The notes under the pieces were generated by a model, which did not search any database, was not told the DNA's origin, and worked only from the letters and a program-made list of their open reading frames with translations. From Anisus vortex (Eukaryota; Mollusca; Gastropoda; Planorbidae), in NCBI GenBank assembly GCA_949126835.1, contig OX421503.1:278001-342000 (forward strand): DNA of 64,000 nt. Reading direction: 5' to 3'. The translations under genes were made by a program, and so were the position numbers. Positions 53,608 to 64,000 of this stretch are shown one piece after another (within the stretch, counting starts at the first letter, position 1; each line of letters starts with the position of its first letter).

Positions 53608-54030
53608 CACCTCTTCAGTGCCGCTTTAGGTATAGGCGATATAGGCGCATTATTTCAAGGGGCGGCAAAATTATGAAAAATACAATTATGAAAAATATTA
53701 TTATGAACCATTAAAAATTAATTTACAAATATTTTTTTTAAGTTATGAAAAGTATTTGTTGTGCTTCGTGCTACTAAGTTGTATTTGAGAATTAAGTTAA
53801 GTATTATTTTGAAAATAATTAGATGAATTAGAAAATACAGTTCTTATACCCAGTGATTTTTTTTATAAAAAAAAAGGTAACGGAACTCTTATAAAAAGGT
53901 ACCGGATGTCTCCTATTTATGTCAATCGTGTCATAAAGAAATAACACTGAAATTAGTGGTCTATGGAAAAAAGGTGCCGGAACGCTGTTCCGGAGGGTTA
54001 CATTAGAAAATAGCACTGCTTATACTCATC

Positions 54031-55264
54031 ATGGGCAAGGTTAACACAGGAAAGCGTACCCGTTTATCTGGAGCACAGTATATGAAGAAAAGGAATGAAA
54101 AAAAATCGTTTAAAGAATCACAGAAAGAATCTTTTTCTAAATTTTTATCAAAACAGAATGAATTTCGAAGTAGTCATGAAGAGTCAGAACTGTCAAATAA
54201 CTCAGTTTCTAACGAAGTAACCATCAATGAGAATATATCACCATCGGAATCAAATTTAAATGATGTTGATAGCAACATGCCGTGTTCTTCACAATCTCAA
54301 TTGATTTCTCAGATATTCTCAACGAATGGCGAGTTGAACAACATTGATGACATTGAAATGGCAGAAGCTCAGGCTGCTGAAGAAATAGAAGATCCTACTT
54401 ATGAACATGAGAATGCAAGTTTGAATTGAACAACATTAGATTCAGATATAATGGAGGGTCCTGGTAAATGGCCAGATATAAATGATAATATTCGTTGTTT
54501 TCTTATTCAGCATGATCCAAAGCAGATCAAATTAGACAATGGCTATCCAAAAGATGAAAGTGGAAGACAATTTTCTAATTACCACTATACACGCAAACTG
54601 GCTAACGGAGAAACTTTAGAAAGAACATGGTTGATGTATTCCACGTCAATGAAAATGGTATAGTCTATTGTTTTTGCTGCAAAGTATATAACCGGAGTAA
54701 ATCTGTCCCAGGATCACATGGTAGTTGTGTCTGGAAAAATTTGTCAAGTATATTGCAGCATCATAAAAAATCACCAGATCATTTAAGCAGTTACCATGAT
54801 TGGAAAGAACTAAAAATGAGGATAGCAAAAAAAAAAACTATTGATGACCTGAATCAGCGCCTTATAAATCGTGAAGCAAAACATTGGTCAGAGTACATGG
54901 AGTTCAAAAGTTACCCTTGAGAGGGCAGTCTGATCGGTTATATACGCCTCATAATGGTAACTTTTTGAAATTTGTTGAAGTTATTGCTGAATTTGATCTG
55001 ATAATGAAAGAACATATAAGACGTATAAAATCAGATGAAATTCATGACCATTATTTAGAGAAAAATATTCTGAATGAGATGAAGGTTTTGCTATTAGCAA
55101 AAGCAATTACAACAGCTAAATCGTTGGCAGAAGAACTTGGTATTTTGTGCACTTTCCCTAAGAAAATACAGATACGATCTCGACGAAGAAAGAGACAATT
55201 TGACTATGAAGCCCCAGTCGACTCAATTCCTGACCCAGAAAAGAATTTTAGAGTTAATTTTTTT
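54031..55264 (+). pseudogene. hAT transposase, N-terminal part
   Basis: Frames 54031-54429 (132 codons; KRTRLSGAQYMKKRNEKK, a typical ZMYM1-like start, then acidic linker), 54451-54663 (GPGKWPDINDNIRCFLIQHDP), 54627-54920 (YCFCCKVYNRS, TTF-type zinc finger) and 54884-55264 (LRGQSDRLYTPHNGNFLKFVEVIAEFD). Separated by a stop and frameshifts. The RNase-H-like core between IHDHYLEKNILNEM and AKAITTAKSLAEELGI is deleted. The translation reaches RVNFF at 55264, where the LTR fragment starts. Confidence 0.85.
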
Positions 55265-56701
55265 AAAGAATGCTCATTTAATACGATAACTATTTAATCG
55301 CGTAGCAATTTTATTTGACCTCGGCTGTGATGAGGTAGAAATTTGCATAGCGATGTCAATATTGTTAGAATCAATTGGGAATGAGAGAGAAAAAAAAAAA
55401 AAAAGAGAGAGAGAGAGAGAGAGAAAGGCGGAATTGACCTACATTTTGGGTCGCGTCACAGACAGTTGTCTAATGTGTTAGTCAGCCTACCAGCATGTAA
55501 AAAAAAAAAAAATTACTGTCTACACGAGCAATAATTTTTGTAACGTGTAATTAGGTCAAGCCTAGTAGTATTTTTTTCATCAAGAGCGTTGGTTTTTTTT
55601 TCTCCTTATGAAAAAATAAGTCGTGTCTGCATAGACATTAAGTGATTTTTTCTTTTGTTGTTTGATTACAAATGTAAAAGATATTAGTTTATAAATTAAA
55701 TGGACGAGAGAGTTTTTATTACAGTGGAATGTTCAATGTAATAGAAATTATTAACTTGTATTATATTATATCTATTAAGAATGATTATGTATTTTTCTTG
55801 TATACAAGATTTAGATAAACAATTTAATTGTCCATTGTTTTGAATTAAAAATGGAATGATGGAATGACTATAGTTAAGCCATTTAATAAGATGAATTTAT
55901 ATTGCATATATTATTATGTTATTGTTATCAGTTCGATTGAATTATTGGGATCGCCAATTGAACTGTATTGTTTTTCCCGGAATATTTTCTTTTATAATTA
56001 TTCCTTAAAATTAACATTTTTCGTATGGTTAAAATGTAAAGGAAATAATTATAAAGCTTTAGAAGGGGGGGGGGATGTTACGAATATCGGTCATAAATGA
56101 ATGACGTAGTAAGGCATTGACCTCTTAACAAGTGCGTATCAGAGTCCAAAGCGACCAAGGTTTGACCTTTATGCCCTGAGGGCAGTTTAAATAAAATAAT
56201 TCGTTCAAATCCCGTGGAAATTGGGGGATAATTCTGGATCGTAGTAATTATAGAGAAAGAGGTTAAAATGCGTATTAAGACCCTGTAGAATCTTCGATGA
56301 TCGTTTTCTTTGTAAAGTCCCGACCTCCTTAAAGTTAGTTCAGTTTAAACGTTTGTAGAGTGAAGTCGCTATATTCATACATGTACATATAATGCCATTT
56401 TATTGATACTTATGTTGCCACCAGTTGATGAAGTTTATTGATCGTTTATATTGAGTCTACAATTTAAATAAAATTGTTTATTCAACAACTGGAGTTGTTT
56501 GATCTATCGTTGTTGAGAAAGGTGTTGAAGATAATTATCACGAATATAACTACATTACTGCATAGACCTGTCAGTCAAGGAACCCCTAGCTTGGGCTACA
56601 GATTAGCAGAATCTAGAGACTTCTAATAAAGATACAACTATATTCATTGAATCCGATTTAACGAGTCGTAATAATAGTCAAACCTAAAGAGGTACATAAC
56701 A
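55265..56701 (+). mobile_element. Gag-protease LTR family, 5'-deleted copy 3
   Basis: Only the last 0.8 kb of the non-coding 3' part (from the TAAAGAATGCTCATTTAATA word, as at 24488) plus polypurine tract and a 626-bp 3' LTR (56076-56701). LTR variants mix features of copies 1 and 2 (ATATCGGTCATAAATG). The 5' LTR and all coding sequence are lost, so no target duplication can be checked on the left. Confidence 0.88.
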
Positions 56702-57243
56702 AACCTGATATTGGATACCGCAATTCAATCAGTTTATGATCGATTTATACGTTAACATCTCACAGTGACTTATTCGGATTTTTGTATGACATTAAAAAAC
56801 TGGAGACATGTGATAAAAAAGAAGTTTTCATATATTGCATGGACCTTCAATTAGCTTTAACATCTGAAAACGAATATTCAGTAGACATTGATGCAACAGA
56901 ACTGTGCGATGAGGTATTTGCAATAGCAAGAATAATTAATGAAAAATCAAGCCCAAAAGTTATATTAGACTATCTATGTGGAATGGGCTTGGTTGCTCTT
57001 TTTCCAAATGTGTACGTGGCATTGCGAATTTTGCTTACACTTCCGATAATAGTGGCGAGTGCTGAGAGAAGCTTTTCGAAGCTCAAACTTATTAAAACAT
57101 ATCTTCGTTCTACCATCTCTCTGGATCGTTTGGTTGGTTTCGCTACCATATCTATAGAGAGAACGATTGCAGAAGAGTTGGATATGACTGAAATCATTCA
57201 GGAGTTTGCTTCTGAAAAAGCTAGAAAAGCATATTGTTCTTGA
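56702..57243 (+). pseudogene. hAT transposase, C-terminal part
   Basis: Resumes directly after the LTR with LILDTAIQSVYDRF, a frameshift near 56752, then an open frame 56782-57243 with the hAT dimerisation region (LCGMGLVALFPNVYVALRILLTLPIIVASAERSFSKLKLIK, written here as parts LRILLTLPIIVASAERSFSK and LKLIKTYLRSTISLDRL). The end SEKARKAYCS is usual for this family. Joined to 54031-55264 it would still lack the catalytic core. Confidence 0.87.
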
Positions 57244-57609
57244 AATCAACCAATAAATACTTTTAGTGCTTCATAAACATACCATTTGAAATATTTGTGT
57301 TTTTCATCACATTTTAAAGCAAAACTTGTTTATTAAAATGAATTAAAATCAACTACGTATAGTACGGTATATGTCTATTTTAAACTCTTAGCTTTAAAAA
57401 GTTGTCAAAATTTAAAAATTTTTGTTGAAGACTTAGATCTAATAAAATTATGAAATTTTTACATTTTCATAATTCCACATTTTGGATTTATACTTCAAAA
57501 TAAATAGAAATTTTAGATTATATTTAGAAAAGTGAATCTAGTAAGGGCGGCATTTTTATCCTTGCCTATAGCACAAAAATATCTAAGGCAGGCACTGTAC
57601 GTACCTCTT

Positions 57610-58611
57610 GCATGCCTGCTTCGATCTGATTACAACAAATATATCTAGTGCATAATAGTAAAGTTTATATTTAAAAATGGCAAGTGATTGATTATATTAT
57701 TATTTACTTTTATACTCATTATGAATTATTATTGAACGTTATTGGATAAAAACCTAAACAGTAGTTAAATATAAGTTTTTATATATGTTTTGGGTACAGG
57801 CGAAATTGTGGTAGGCTTTAATGGGACAGGAGGGGAAATTAGCTCCTATGAAATGTATCAGTATAAGTAAACCAAGTTGAAGAAGGTGTCCCTTTGGCGC
57901 CTATCCAAAGACAGAAGGGCAAAGAGTAAAGTAGAAATAATAATAATAATGGTCATTTCTTATAGCGCTTCTATCCATTCTATGAAATTTGGCATGCTCG
58001 GGGCGCTCTTCCTGAGAATTGCAGTGGCAGATTAGCCAAAGAGAAAGGTCTTTAAGTTTTTTTTAAAGACTCTCTTGTCACAGATTCTCTCAGTGTATGA
58101 GGTAAATAATACATAAGGCATTAAACTCTAATATAGACAACCCAATAACAACCTGTTGCAAAGCTCAGATAAACATAAGGACAAAAACACTTTGTTTATC
58201 CCTTATGCGACAACAAATGCATTATAAGTATTATAAGTATAAGTACTCTTTCTTCCCGAGTGGCATTCGGGCATGGAATGGGTTGCCGGACATAAAAAAA
58301 AGGAAAACCAGTAACTTAACGTCATTCAAATTATTACCGGTAATAAAAATGGAAGACTAGACTCGGGCCGCGGATGAGTGTAGGACGCAAAAATATTTTT
58401 TTTTATAGAAGGAGCATATGCAATGTATTAGATAAGATAAGAGAGCCATATTTATGCCATCCCAATCTTAGAAGTGGTGGTGTGAGTTTTATAAGAGAAG
58501 GATTTGTAATATAATCTTTGGTTACACACAAATTGATTTCAAACATTTGGGGTCTATAATCATTAAATAGACTAAAAGGATTAAATATTAGGTATATTAT
58601 GCTCGTGTGCC
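57610..58611. other. Intergenic with small retroelement pieces
   Basis: (ATA)n followed by TTATAGCGCTTCTATCCATT at 57938-57980 and a further 100 bp belong to a dispersed repeat also seen at 61770 and 41150. At 58246-58305 a plus-strand LINE tail is readable (YSFFPSGIRAWNGLPDI). Nothing else recognised. Confidence 0.5.
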
Positions 58612-59272
58612 GACATTTAAACCACACGACAGATAAACATACGGACAATTAAACACGACAGAAAAATATACGGACACTTAATCACACGACACTTAAACAT
58701 ACGGACAGTTAATCACACGACACTTAAACATACGGACACTTAATCACACGACACTTAAACATACGGACAGTTAATCATAGCTACAGATAAACATACGGAC
58801 AGTTAATCATAGCTACAGATAAACTTACGGACAGTTAATCATAGCTACAGATAAACATACGGACAATTAAACACGACAGAAAAATATACGGACACTTAAT
58901 CACACGACACTTAAACATTCGGACAGTTAATCATAGCTACAGATAAACATACGGACAATTAAACACGACAGAAAAATATACGGACACTTAATCACACGAC
59001 ACTTAAACATACGGACAGTTAATCCTAGCTACAGATAAACATACGGACAGTTAATCCTAGCTACAGATAAACATACGGACAGTTAATCATAGCTACAGAT
59101 AAACATACGGACAGTTAATCATAGCTACAGATAAACATACGGACAGTTAATCATAGCTACAGATAAACATACGGACAGTTAATCATAGCTACAGATAAAC
59201 ATACGGACAGTTAATCATAGCTACAGATAAACATACGGACAGTTAATCCTAGCTACATATAAACATACTTGT
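58612..59272. repeat. Minisatellite, 29-32 bp x about 21
   Basis: Two interleaved unit types, ATAGCTACAGATAAACATAC + GGACAGTTAATC and CACGACACTTAAACATACGG + ACAGTTAATCA, plus an AATTAAACACGACAGAAAAATA type. The first takes over in the 3' half. Confidence 0.93.
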
Positions 59273-59389
59273 TCACTATACCATTAAAATAAAAAGGAAA
59301 GTAATATAGATTATGTTGTCAATAGTAAACAAACGGGATAAGGGGAAGGAAATTACCTCATGGCATTATTGGCATCAACAAGCCTACGG

Positions 59390-59640
59390 TCTGTATCTTT
59401 CTCTCTCTGTATCTCTCTATCACTGTGCTCTCTCACTGTCTCTCTTTGTCTCCGTATCTCTCTCTCTCTCTGTCTCTCTCGATCTCTCCGACTCTCTCTC
59501 TCTCTGTCTCTCTCTCACTCGATCTCTCTGTCTCTCTCTATCACTCTGTCTCTTCCACTGTCTCTCTCTGTCTCCGTATCTCTCTGTCTCCTCTCTGTGT
59601 CTCTCTCTCCGACTCTCTCTCTCTCTCTCACTATCATTAT
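59390..59640. repeat. CT-rich simple sequence
   Basis: Runs of TCTCTCTGTCTC words. Open frames across it on both strands encode only Ser/Leu or Arg/Glu low complexity and are not genes. Confidence 0.9.
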
Positions 59641-60203
59641 TTTTTATATTTTGTCTGGTATAAAACCTCTTAGTAATATTATAGTAATATACTATAGAAC
59701 AACAAATATACCACCACACCTTGCTACTTATTATTTGTTTTGATCTATCTCTTTTTATACCTTTTTTAAACTAGTCAAGCCATTTACACGGGCAGAATGC
59801 TATGATAATATAGAAACAAAATATAATCTCCCTTTTCTTTCTCTCCCTCTCATTTCTTTCTCCGTCATTTTAGAGTTTACATAATATTGAAAATATACGA
59901 ATTAAAACTCTTACCTTTCCACTTAGTATTTTCTCTGTCATAATCTATGAAATCATAATAAGCCTTTAGACAATTATTTCCATCAGACAGACTAGTTCAA
60001 AAACAGAATCAACAATATGTCTATAGTCTATGTAGATAGCAAGCAAATCACTTGTACTAGCACATATAGAACAAATAATAAATTTAAGGGTTCTGTATCA
60101 ACAAGCTTGAGTAGGCCTACTTGGAACTTGTAATTAAAATAGTTTTTATATTTCGATCAGTAGACCGATAGGCTATATTTGTAAAAAAATGTGCCACCAT
60201 CAT
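59641..60203. other. AT-rich non-coding
   Basis: A CTCCCTTTTCTTTCTC ... TCCGTCATTTTAGA word pair near 59830-59875 resembles 61600-61640, suggesting a dispersed repeat. No gene. Confidence 0.4.
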
Positions 60204-60958
60204 TATCAAATTAATTTAACTAATTTAAAAGGGTCTTTTATATAATCTATTGGCTAATGCTATTAAAACTGTATGGGTCAATTTGATCCACTAGTAGATA
60301 TAAGAAGTATTGAGTTTTTTCGAATAAAACAAGGTAGCCTATATGGGTTACATTGACCCACCTTGTCTTGTAGTCGAATACAAGTCGAGGGTCGAGGTGT
60401 GTGGCAGCAACTAAAACGACCAAATCGAGCTGATTCGTGGTGGAAACTCAGCAGAACAGGCAGCCATTGTCCAGTTCCGGACAGGACACTGTCCTATTGG
60501 TGCCTATTTCGGACGATTTAAGCCCAATTTCGATTCGCGGTGTCGACATTGCTTTGAAGCAGAAGAGACGGTCGAGCATTTGCTTTTAGAAAGAGAGGAT
60601 GGGAACGGTCAACGGTTTGCACTGAACCTATACGGTGATTTAGCTGTGCTACGTAGTACAAGTGTGTTTGTCCTCCGAATCCTAAGAGATAGTCTCGATT
60701 CGATCACTCCGGTGAAGTGAGGTTTAAAGTCTGTAGTCTAATACAGTTAAAACACAAAGAGGGACAATGCTAAGTGGATTATGTAATACTCGACGCTCGC
60801 CGCTCGATCTCATGTCTGAGCAGCCACGCGCGACGTCCCGCCCCTTCATCCAATTATGACCAGACAGCAACTAAAAAGAACTGAGGCGTCACAAACAACC
60901 GCCCTCCCCCCTCCATTCAACTGGTCGCTAACACACACGCGTGTATAATATATAAACT
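60204..60958. repeat. Left arm of a long inverted repeat
   Basis: Inverse of 63609-64000. Shared words include TATCAAATTAATTT, GGCTAATGC, CTAGTAGATATAAGAAGTAT, GTGGATTATGTAATACTCGA, and GCGTCACAAACAACCGCC. After subtracting the 363-bp LINE insertion the arm is 392 bp, the same as the right arm. Either the ends of one DNA element or two opposed copies of a repeat. Confidence 0.85.
60382..60732 (+). pseudogene. 5'-truncated LINE 3' fragment
   Basis: 351-bp insertion in the left arm, flanked by GTAGTCGAATAC (60370-60381) and GTAGTCTAATAC (60733-60744). Translation gives a LINE C-terminus: AAIVQFRTGHCPIGAYFGRF, CRHCFEAEETVEHLL, ending ITPVK and a stop. The Cys/His pattern is the terminal zinc-binding motif of RNase H-bearing LINEs. 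The matching right arm confirms the empty site. Confidence 0.85.
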
Positions 60959-61128
60959 AACAATAGGGCCTATCAGTAAAACAAAAAAAAGAAAAACTTT
61001 CTAATCATGGACACTCTTTATATTATGTTTATTAACTCTGTGTTGGCAGAGTGTTCCAGTAGATTCGCTAAAAAATATTTTTTTAAACAATTCAAACAAA
61101 TAATAATTGTCTTTTCCCATCTATTTAA
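60959..61128. other. Non-coding, inside the inverted repeat
   Basis: Nothing recognised. Confidence 0.4.
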
Positions 61129-61316
61129 AAACTATTTGTATAATACGTGTAGATACACACAACTATTTGTATAATACGTGTAGATACACACAACTATTTG
61201 TATAATACGTGTAGATACACACAACTATTTGTATAATACGTGTAGATACACACAACTATTTGTATAATACGTGTAGATACACACAACTATTTGTATAATA
61301 CGTGTAGATACACAAA
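61129..61316. repeat. 31-bp tandem repeat x 6
   Basis: Units of AACTATTTGTATAATACGTG + TAGATACACAC, almost invariant. Confidence 0.93.
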
Positions 61317-61769
61317 ACCTTTACCTCTTTGCTACTTCCTCACTTTATCATTCTTTTTAATGTCATTTTGTCGAGTATAAAAACTCATAATAATATAATA
61401 CAGACAATAGACGAAAAATATAACTACCATTCCCCCTTCTGTCTTTCTTTCTCGTTCTCTCTCTCTCTAAATCTATCTCTATCACTCTCTCTCTCTCTCT
61501 CATTATCTCTCTCGTCTCATTTTTTAAACTTTTGTCTAACATTTTGAGGTACATAATTAACATAATGCTATGATAACAATATAAGAACACAAATATTATC
61601 TCCCTCTCTCTTTCTTTCACTTCTTCCTCCGTCATTATAGAATATACATAAGACATATAATAGCATACGTAGGCCTATAAAAACTCTTACGCTCTCACAC
61701 ATTATTATTTTTTTTATAAGTTTTAAGGCCCCGTATTACAACTTTATCTCTAGTTTTACTTTCTTGGTA
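61317..61769. other. Pyrimidine-rich non-coding
   Basis: CT-rich stretch at 61436-61515 and words shared with 59640-59960. No gene. Confidence 0.4.
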
Positions 61770-61905
61770 CTTTTAATAATAATATAATAATAAGACTTGT
61801 ATAGCGCATATTCCGTTCTATGCGATGTCAAAAGTTACAGACAACGAATAAAAGACAAAAAATGTATAAATGAAAAATAATGAAATAATAAACTGCTAGT
61901 TGAAT

Positions 61906-63195
61906 TGGAGAGGCATAAACCTATTGTCTGTTACAGGAAAAATCTTTTGTAGAATCCTACTGATGAGAATGAGAACAGGAATAGAGAGAGTCCTACGTGA
62001 AGAACAAGCTGGTTTCAGAGCTGGAAGATCATGCAATGATCAAATTTTTGTCCTGCGTACCATAGTGGAACAGTCATTGGAATGGAACTCCTCTTTGTAC
62101 ATCAACTACATAGATTTTGAAAAGGCTTTCGATAGCATCCACCACCCAACACTTTGGACAATTCTGGAATCATATGGATTCCCAGGCAAAGTCATTAACA
62201 TCCTGAAAGACATCTATACTGGAAACCAGTGCTGTGTACGCCATGAAAACCAACAGAGTGAATGGTTCCAGGTGAAAACAGGTGTCCGACAAGGATGTGT
62301 GATATCACCTGTTATCTTCTTAATAGTAATGGACTGGGTTATGAGGAGAGCTACTGCAGATAAACCTCGAGGCCTAGTATGGGGACTAACTTCCTATCTA
62401 GAAGACTGCGATTTTGCAGATGACATAGCTCTGCTCTCTCATTCTCAACCAGATATCCAGGAGAAGACAACAAGAGTAGAACAAATAGCCAAAAGTGTTG
62501 GCTTAAAGATCAACTCAGGGAAAACAAAAATCATGAAAGTTAAGACAAAGAGCTCTAAGAGGACAAGTGCCAATGGTGTGGAGGTGGAAGAGATTGAAAA
62601 CTTCAAATACCTTGGCAGCTACATCTCTGCTAATGGAAGCATAGACATGGAAATCTCCACCAGACTAGCTATGGCAGCTCAGGCCTTCAACAAACTGGGG
62701 AAAATATGGAAGTCATCCTCTCTGCAACTAAGAACAAAACTGAAACTATACAAGTCAAATGTACGCTCAGTCCTTCTCTATGCTGCAGAGACCTGGAAGA
62801 CCAATACCAAAATTGAAGGCCGCCTTAGAGGGTTTGAAGGTAGATGTCTCCGACGTATACTAAGAATCAGCTGGGAGGACCACGTCTCCAACATCGAAGT
62901 CCACCAAAGAACTGGAATAAGCTTCATTATCGATGAAATAATGAAAAGAAGATGGAGATGGCTGGGTCACATCCTCCGCATGGACAAAATGAGGCTCCCA
63001 AGCAGCGCATTGAAATGGACACCACCAGGAAAAAGACGAAGGGGAAGGCCAATGGGAACGTGGAGGAGGACAATGGACGAGGAAGCAAAGGCCACAAATA
63101 AAACATGGCACGAAATCCGATGGCTCGCCCAGGATAGGGAGGCCTGGCGGAACTTTGTTGCTGCCTTATGCTCCACGGGGAGCGATAAAGACTAA
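61906..63195 (+). CDS. LINE reverse transcriptase, N-terminally truncated
   Basis: Open for about 430 codons without stops. RT motifs: REEQAGFRAGRSCNDQI, YIDFEKAFDSIHHP, GVRQGCVISPVIF, catalytic CDFADDIALLSH near 62406, FKYLGSYISANGSI, and the tail RRWRWLGHILRMDK / GKRRRGRPMGTWRR / LCSTGSDKD. The frame's ATG at 61900 is partly in the target duplication and is not the native start. Endonuclease and first RT blocks are missing, so the product would be inactive. Confidence 0.88.
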   Translation, partial: WRGINLLSVTGKIFCRILLMRMRTGIERVLREEQAGFRAGRSCNDQIFVLRTIVEQSLEWNSSLYINYIDFEKAFDSIHHPTLWTILESYGFPGKVINILKDIYTGNQCCVRHENQQSEWFQVKTGVRQGCVISPVIFLIVMDWVMRRATADKPRGLVWGLTSYLEDCDFADDIALLSHSQPDIQEKTTRVEQIAKSVGLKINSGKTKIMKVKTKSSKRTSANGVEVEEIENFKYLGSYISANGSIDMEISTRLAMAAQAFNKLGKIWKSSSLQLRTKLKLYKSNVRSVLLYAAETWKTNTKIEGRLRGFEGRCLRRILRISWEDHVSNIEVHQRTGISFIIDEIMKRRWRWLGHILRMDKMRLPSSALKWTPPGKRRRGRPMGTWRRTMDEEAKATNKTWHEIRWLAQDREAWRNFVAALCSTGSDKD

Positions 63196-63200
63196 GAGAG
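61906..63200 (+). mobile_element. 5'-truncated LINE, young
   Basis: Insertion flanked by the 8-bp duplication AGTTGAAT (61898-61905, 63201-63208). It begins in the middle of the RT palm lead-in and ends just after the stop codon without a clear tail. Same broad group as the LINE at 1-2047, different family. Confidence 0.85.
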
Positions 63201-63420
63201 AGTTGAATAGGTAGGTCTTCAGCTTGCTTCTGAAGGTGTCAAGGCTAGGGCTCTGTCGAAGTTGTAGTGGGAGGGCATTCCATGCGGACCATCCCACATA
63301 TTATGAGAATGCCCGTTCACCAGCGGACACCAGTTTCAGTAGGCTACGAGGGATCTGAAGTGTAAGTGTATCAGAAGCCGAGCGGAATGGACGGGATTAA
63401 GTATAGAGCTGGATGGATGT

Positions 63421-63608
63421 ATACAGACAAAAACTTAAAGGTTTTACTTTGTTCCCCTTTTCTTCTTCTTTAATTACCACTTCTTCTTTCTCTAGATATA
63501 ATATATTACATCTTAATTAATAGCATCTTAAAATACATGGACACAAATATATTTCTCCCGTTGCCTCGTGCAATTATTTTCCCCAACATTCAGGGAAGGG
63601 CAGCTAGC
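63421..63608. other. Non-coding, inside the inverted repeat
   Basis: AT-rich; no gene or repeat recognised. Confidence 0.4.
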
Positions 63609-64000
63609 AGTTTATATATTATACACGCTTGTGTATGTTAGCGATTAGTTGAAGGGGGGGGGCGGTTGTTTGTGACGCCACAGCTCTTTTTATTTGATAT
63701 CTGGTCGGATGAAGGGGTGGGACTTCACGCCTGGCTGCCCAGACCAGCGATCGGAAGGCCATCGTCGAGTATTACATAATCCACTTATCACCAGTCCGTT
63801 ATGTCTTCACAAGCCCTATCCCTTCTTCGTGTTTTAACTGTATTCGGCTACAGGGTGGGTCAATGTAACTAATACACTTTGTTTTATTAGAAAAAACACA
63901 ATACTTCTTATATCTACTAGTTGGTCAAATTGACACATATAGCTTTTAATTGCATTAGCCAACAGATTATTTAGAAAGAGCTTTTAAAATTAATTTGATA
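63609..64000. repeat. Right arm of the long inverted repeat
   Basis: 392 bp to the window edge, inverse of 60204-60958 without its LINE insertion. The homology may continue beyond the edge. Confidence 0.85.

Larger units (their letters stand above)
53616..57597 (+). mobile_element. hAT element 2, DUF4371/ZMYM1-like, with LTR insertion
   Basis: Left end CAGTGCCGCTTTAGG; right end, read inverted, CAGTGCCTGCCTTAGATA. Both subterminal regions have CTATAGGC and GGGCGGCA words. CACCTCTT (53608-53615) and TACCTCTT (57602-57609) may be the 8-bp duplication, with four extra bases on the right. Its transposase is broken and is interrupted by a fragment of the 6.4-kb LTR family. Confidence 0.7.
61770..63420. 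repeat. Dispersed repeat split by a LINE
   Basis: 61770-61898 begins (ATA)n then CTTGTATAGCGCATATTCCG. 63209-63420 continues with AGGTAGGTCTTCAGCTTGCT and GGGAGGGCATTCCATGCGGA. The split is marked by AGTTGAAT at 61898-61905 and 63201-63208. The first part resembles 57938-57980. Class (SINE or MITE) not determined. Confidence 0.55.

Noticed and set aside
59313..59743. Ser/Leu-rich and Arg/Glu-rich ORFs
   Set aside because: They follow CT simple sequence in several frames and have no domain.
1..64000. tRNA or rRNA genes
   Set aside because: No cloverleaf with A/B boxes or conserved rRNA segments was noticed. A tRNAscan-SE or Rfam run would be needed to exclude small RNA genes.

Overview
This window is eukaryotic, almost certainly metazoan DNA: spliced exons with GT-AG introns, LINE, LTR and hAT elements, minisatellites and long AT-rich non-coding stretches. 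Frequent TAGGCCTA-type words, the LINE families and a GCGCTAT...(ATT)n repeat tail suggest a mollusc, perhaps a gastropod; that is an inference and no taxonomic marker is present. Nothing looks bacterial: no operons, rRNA, tRNA or CRISPR were seen.

Layout. 1-2.05 kb: 5'-cut LINE with an intact reverse transcriptase. 2.95-8.95 kb: a LINE 3' end split by a complete non-coding LTR element (3726-8840, near-identical 1.39-kb LTRs, GGCCC target duplication). 9.08-10.87 kb: a hAT element with a decayed DUF4371-type transposase. 11.18-12.98 kb: an old LINE containing a solo LTR and a hAT-like MITE, each with a readable target-site duplication. 13.6-18.7 kb: two large minisatellites, a TTAA-flanked MITE and a likely host exon (15624-15946, minus). 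19.34-26.14 kb: a solo LTR split by a 6.4-kb LTR element. 28.0-31.2 kb: a dead RNase H-bearing LINE. 31.78-37.8 kb: two likely host exons (minus) separated by a full-length minus-strand LINE with one stop codon. 38.0-42.2 kb: a 13-bp satellite, its flank, and a TTA-flanked DNA transposon. 42.19-48.55 kb: second copy of the 6.4-kb LTR element. 49.17-49.70 kb: a compact two-exon host gene (plus). 49.85-52.54 kb: satellite, hAT-like MITE, minisatellite, GATA/GAGA tract. 53.29-53.35 kb: a signal-peptide exon (minus). 53.6-57.6 kb: a second hAT element broken by a fragment of the 6.4-kb LTR family. 58.2-64 kb: minisatellites, then a long inverted repeat holding LINE fragments.

Two points matter most. 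First, the 6.4-kb LTR family keeps one open frame of 920-923 codons in both copies, although nearly all of pol is gone: SAP-like N-terminus, coiled coil, SCAN-like capsid, CCHC knuckle, DTGAS protease, then in-frame shards of integrase and a C-terminal membrane segment. It looks like a mobile, non-autonomous Gag-protease family. Second, four minus-strand exons, all with phase-1 boundaries (53.3, 37.7, 32.3 and 15.9 kb), could form one secreted, N-glycosylated repeat protein gene of about 38 kb whose introns hold most of the mobile elements. The chain is inferred from splice signals and phase only.
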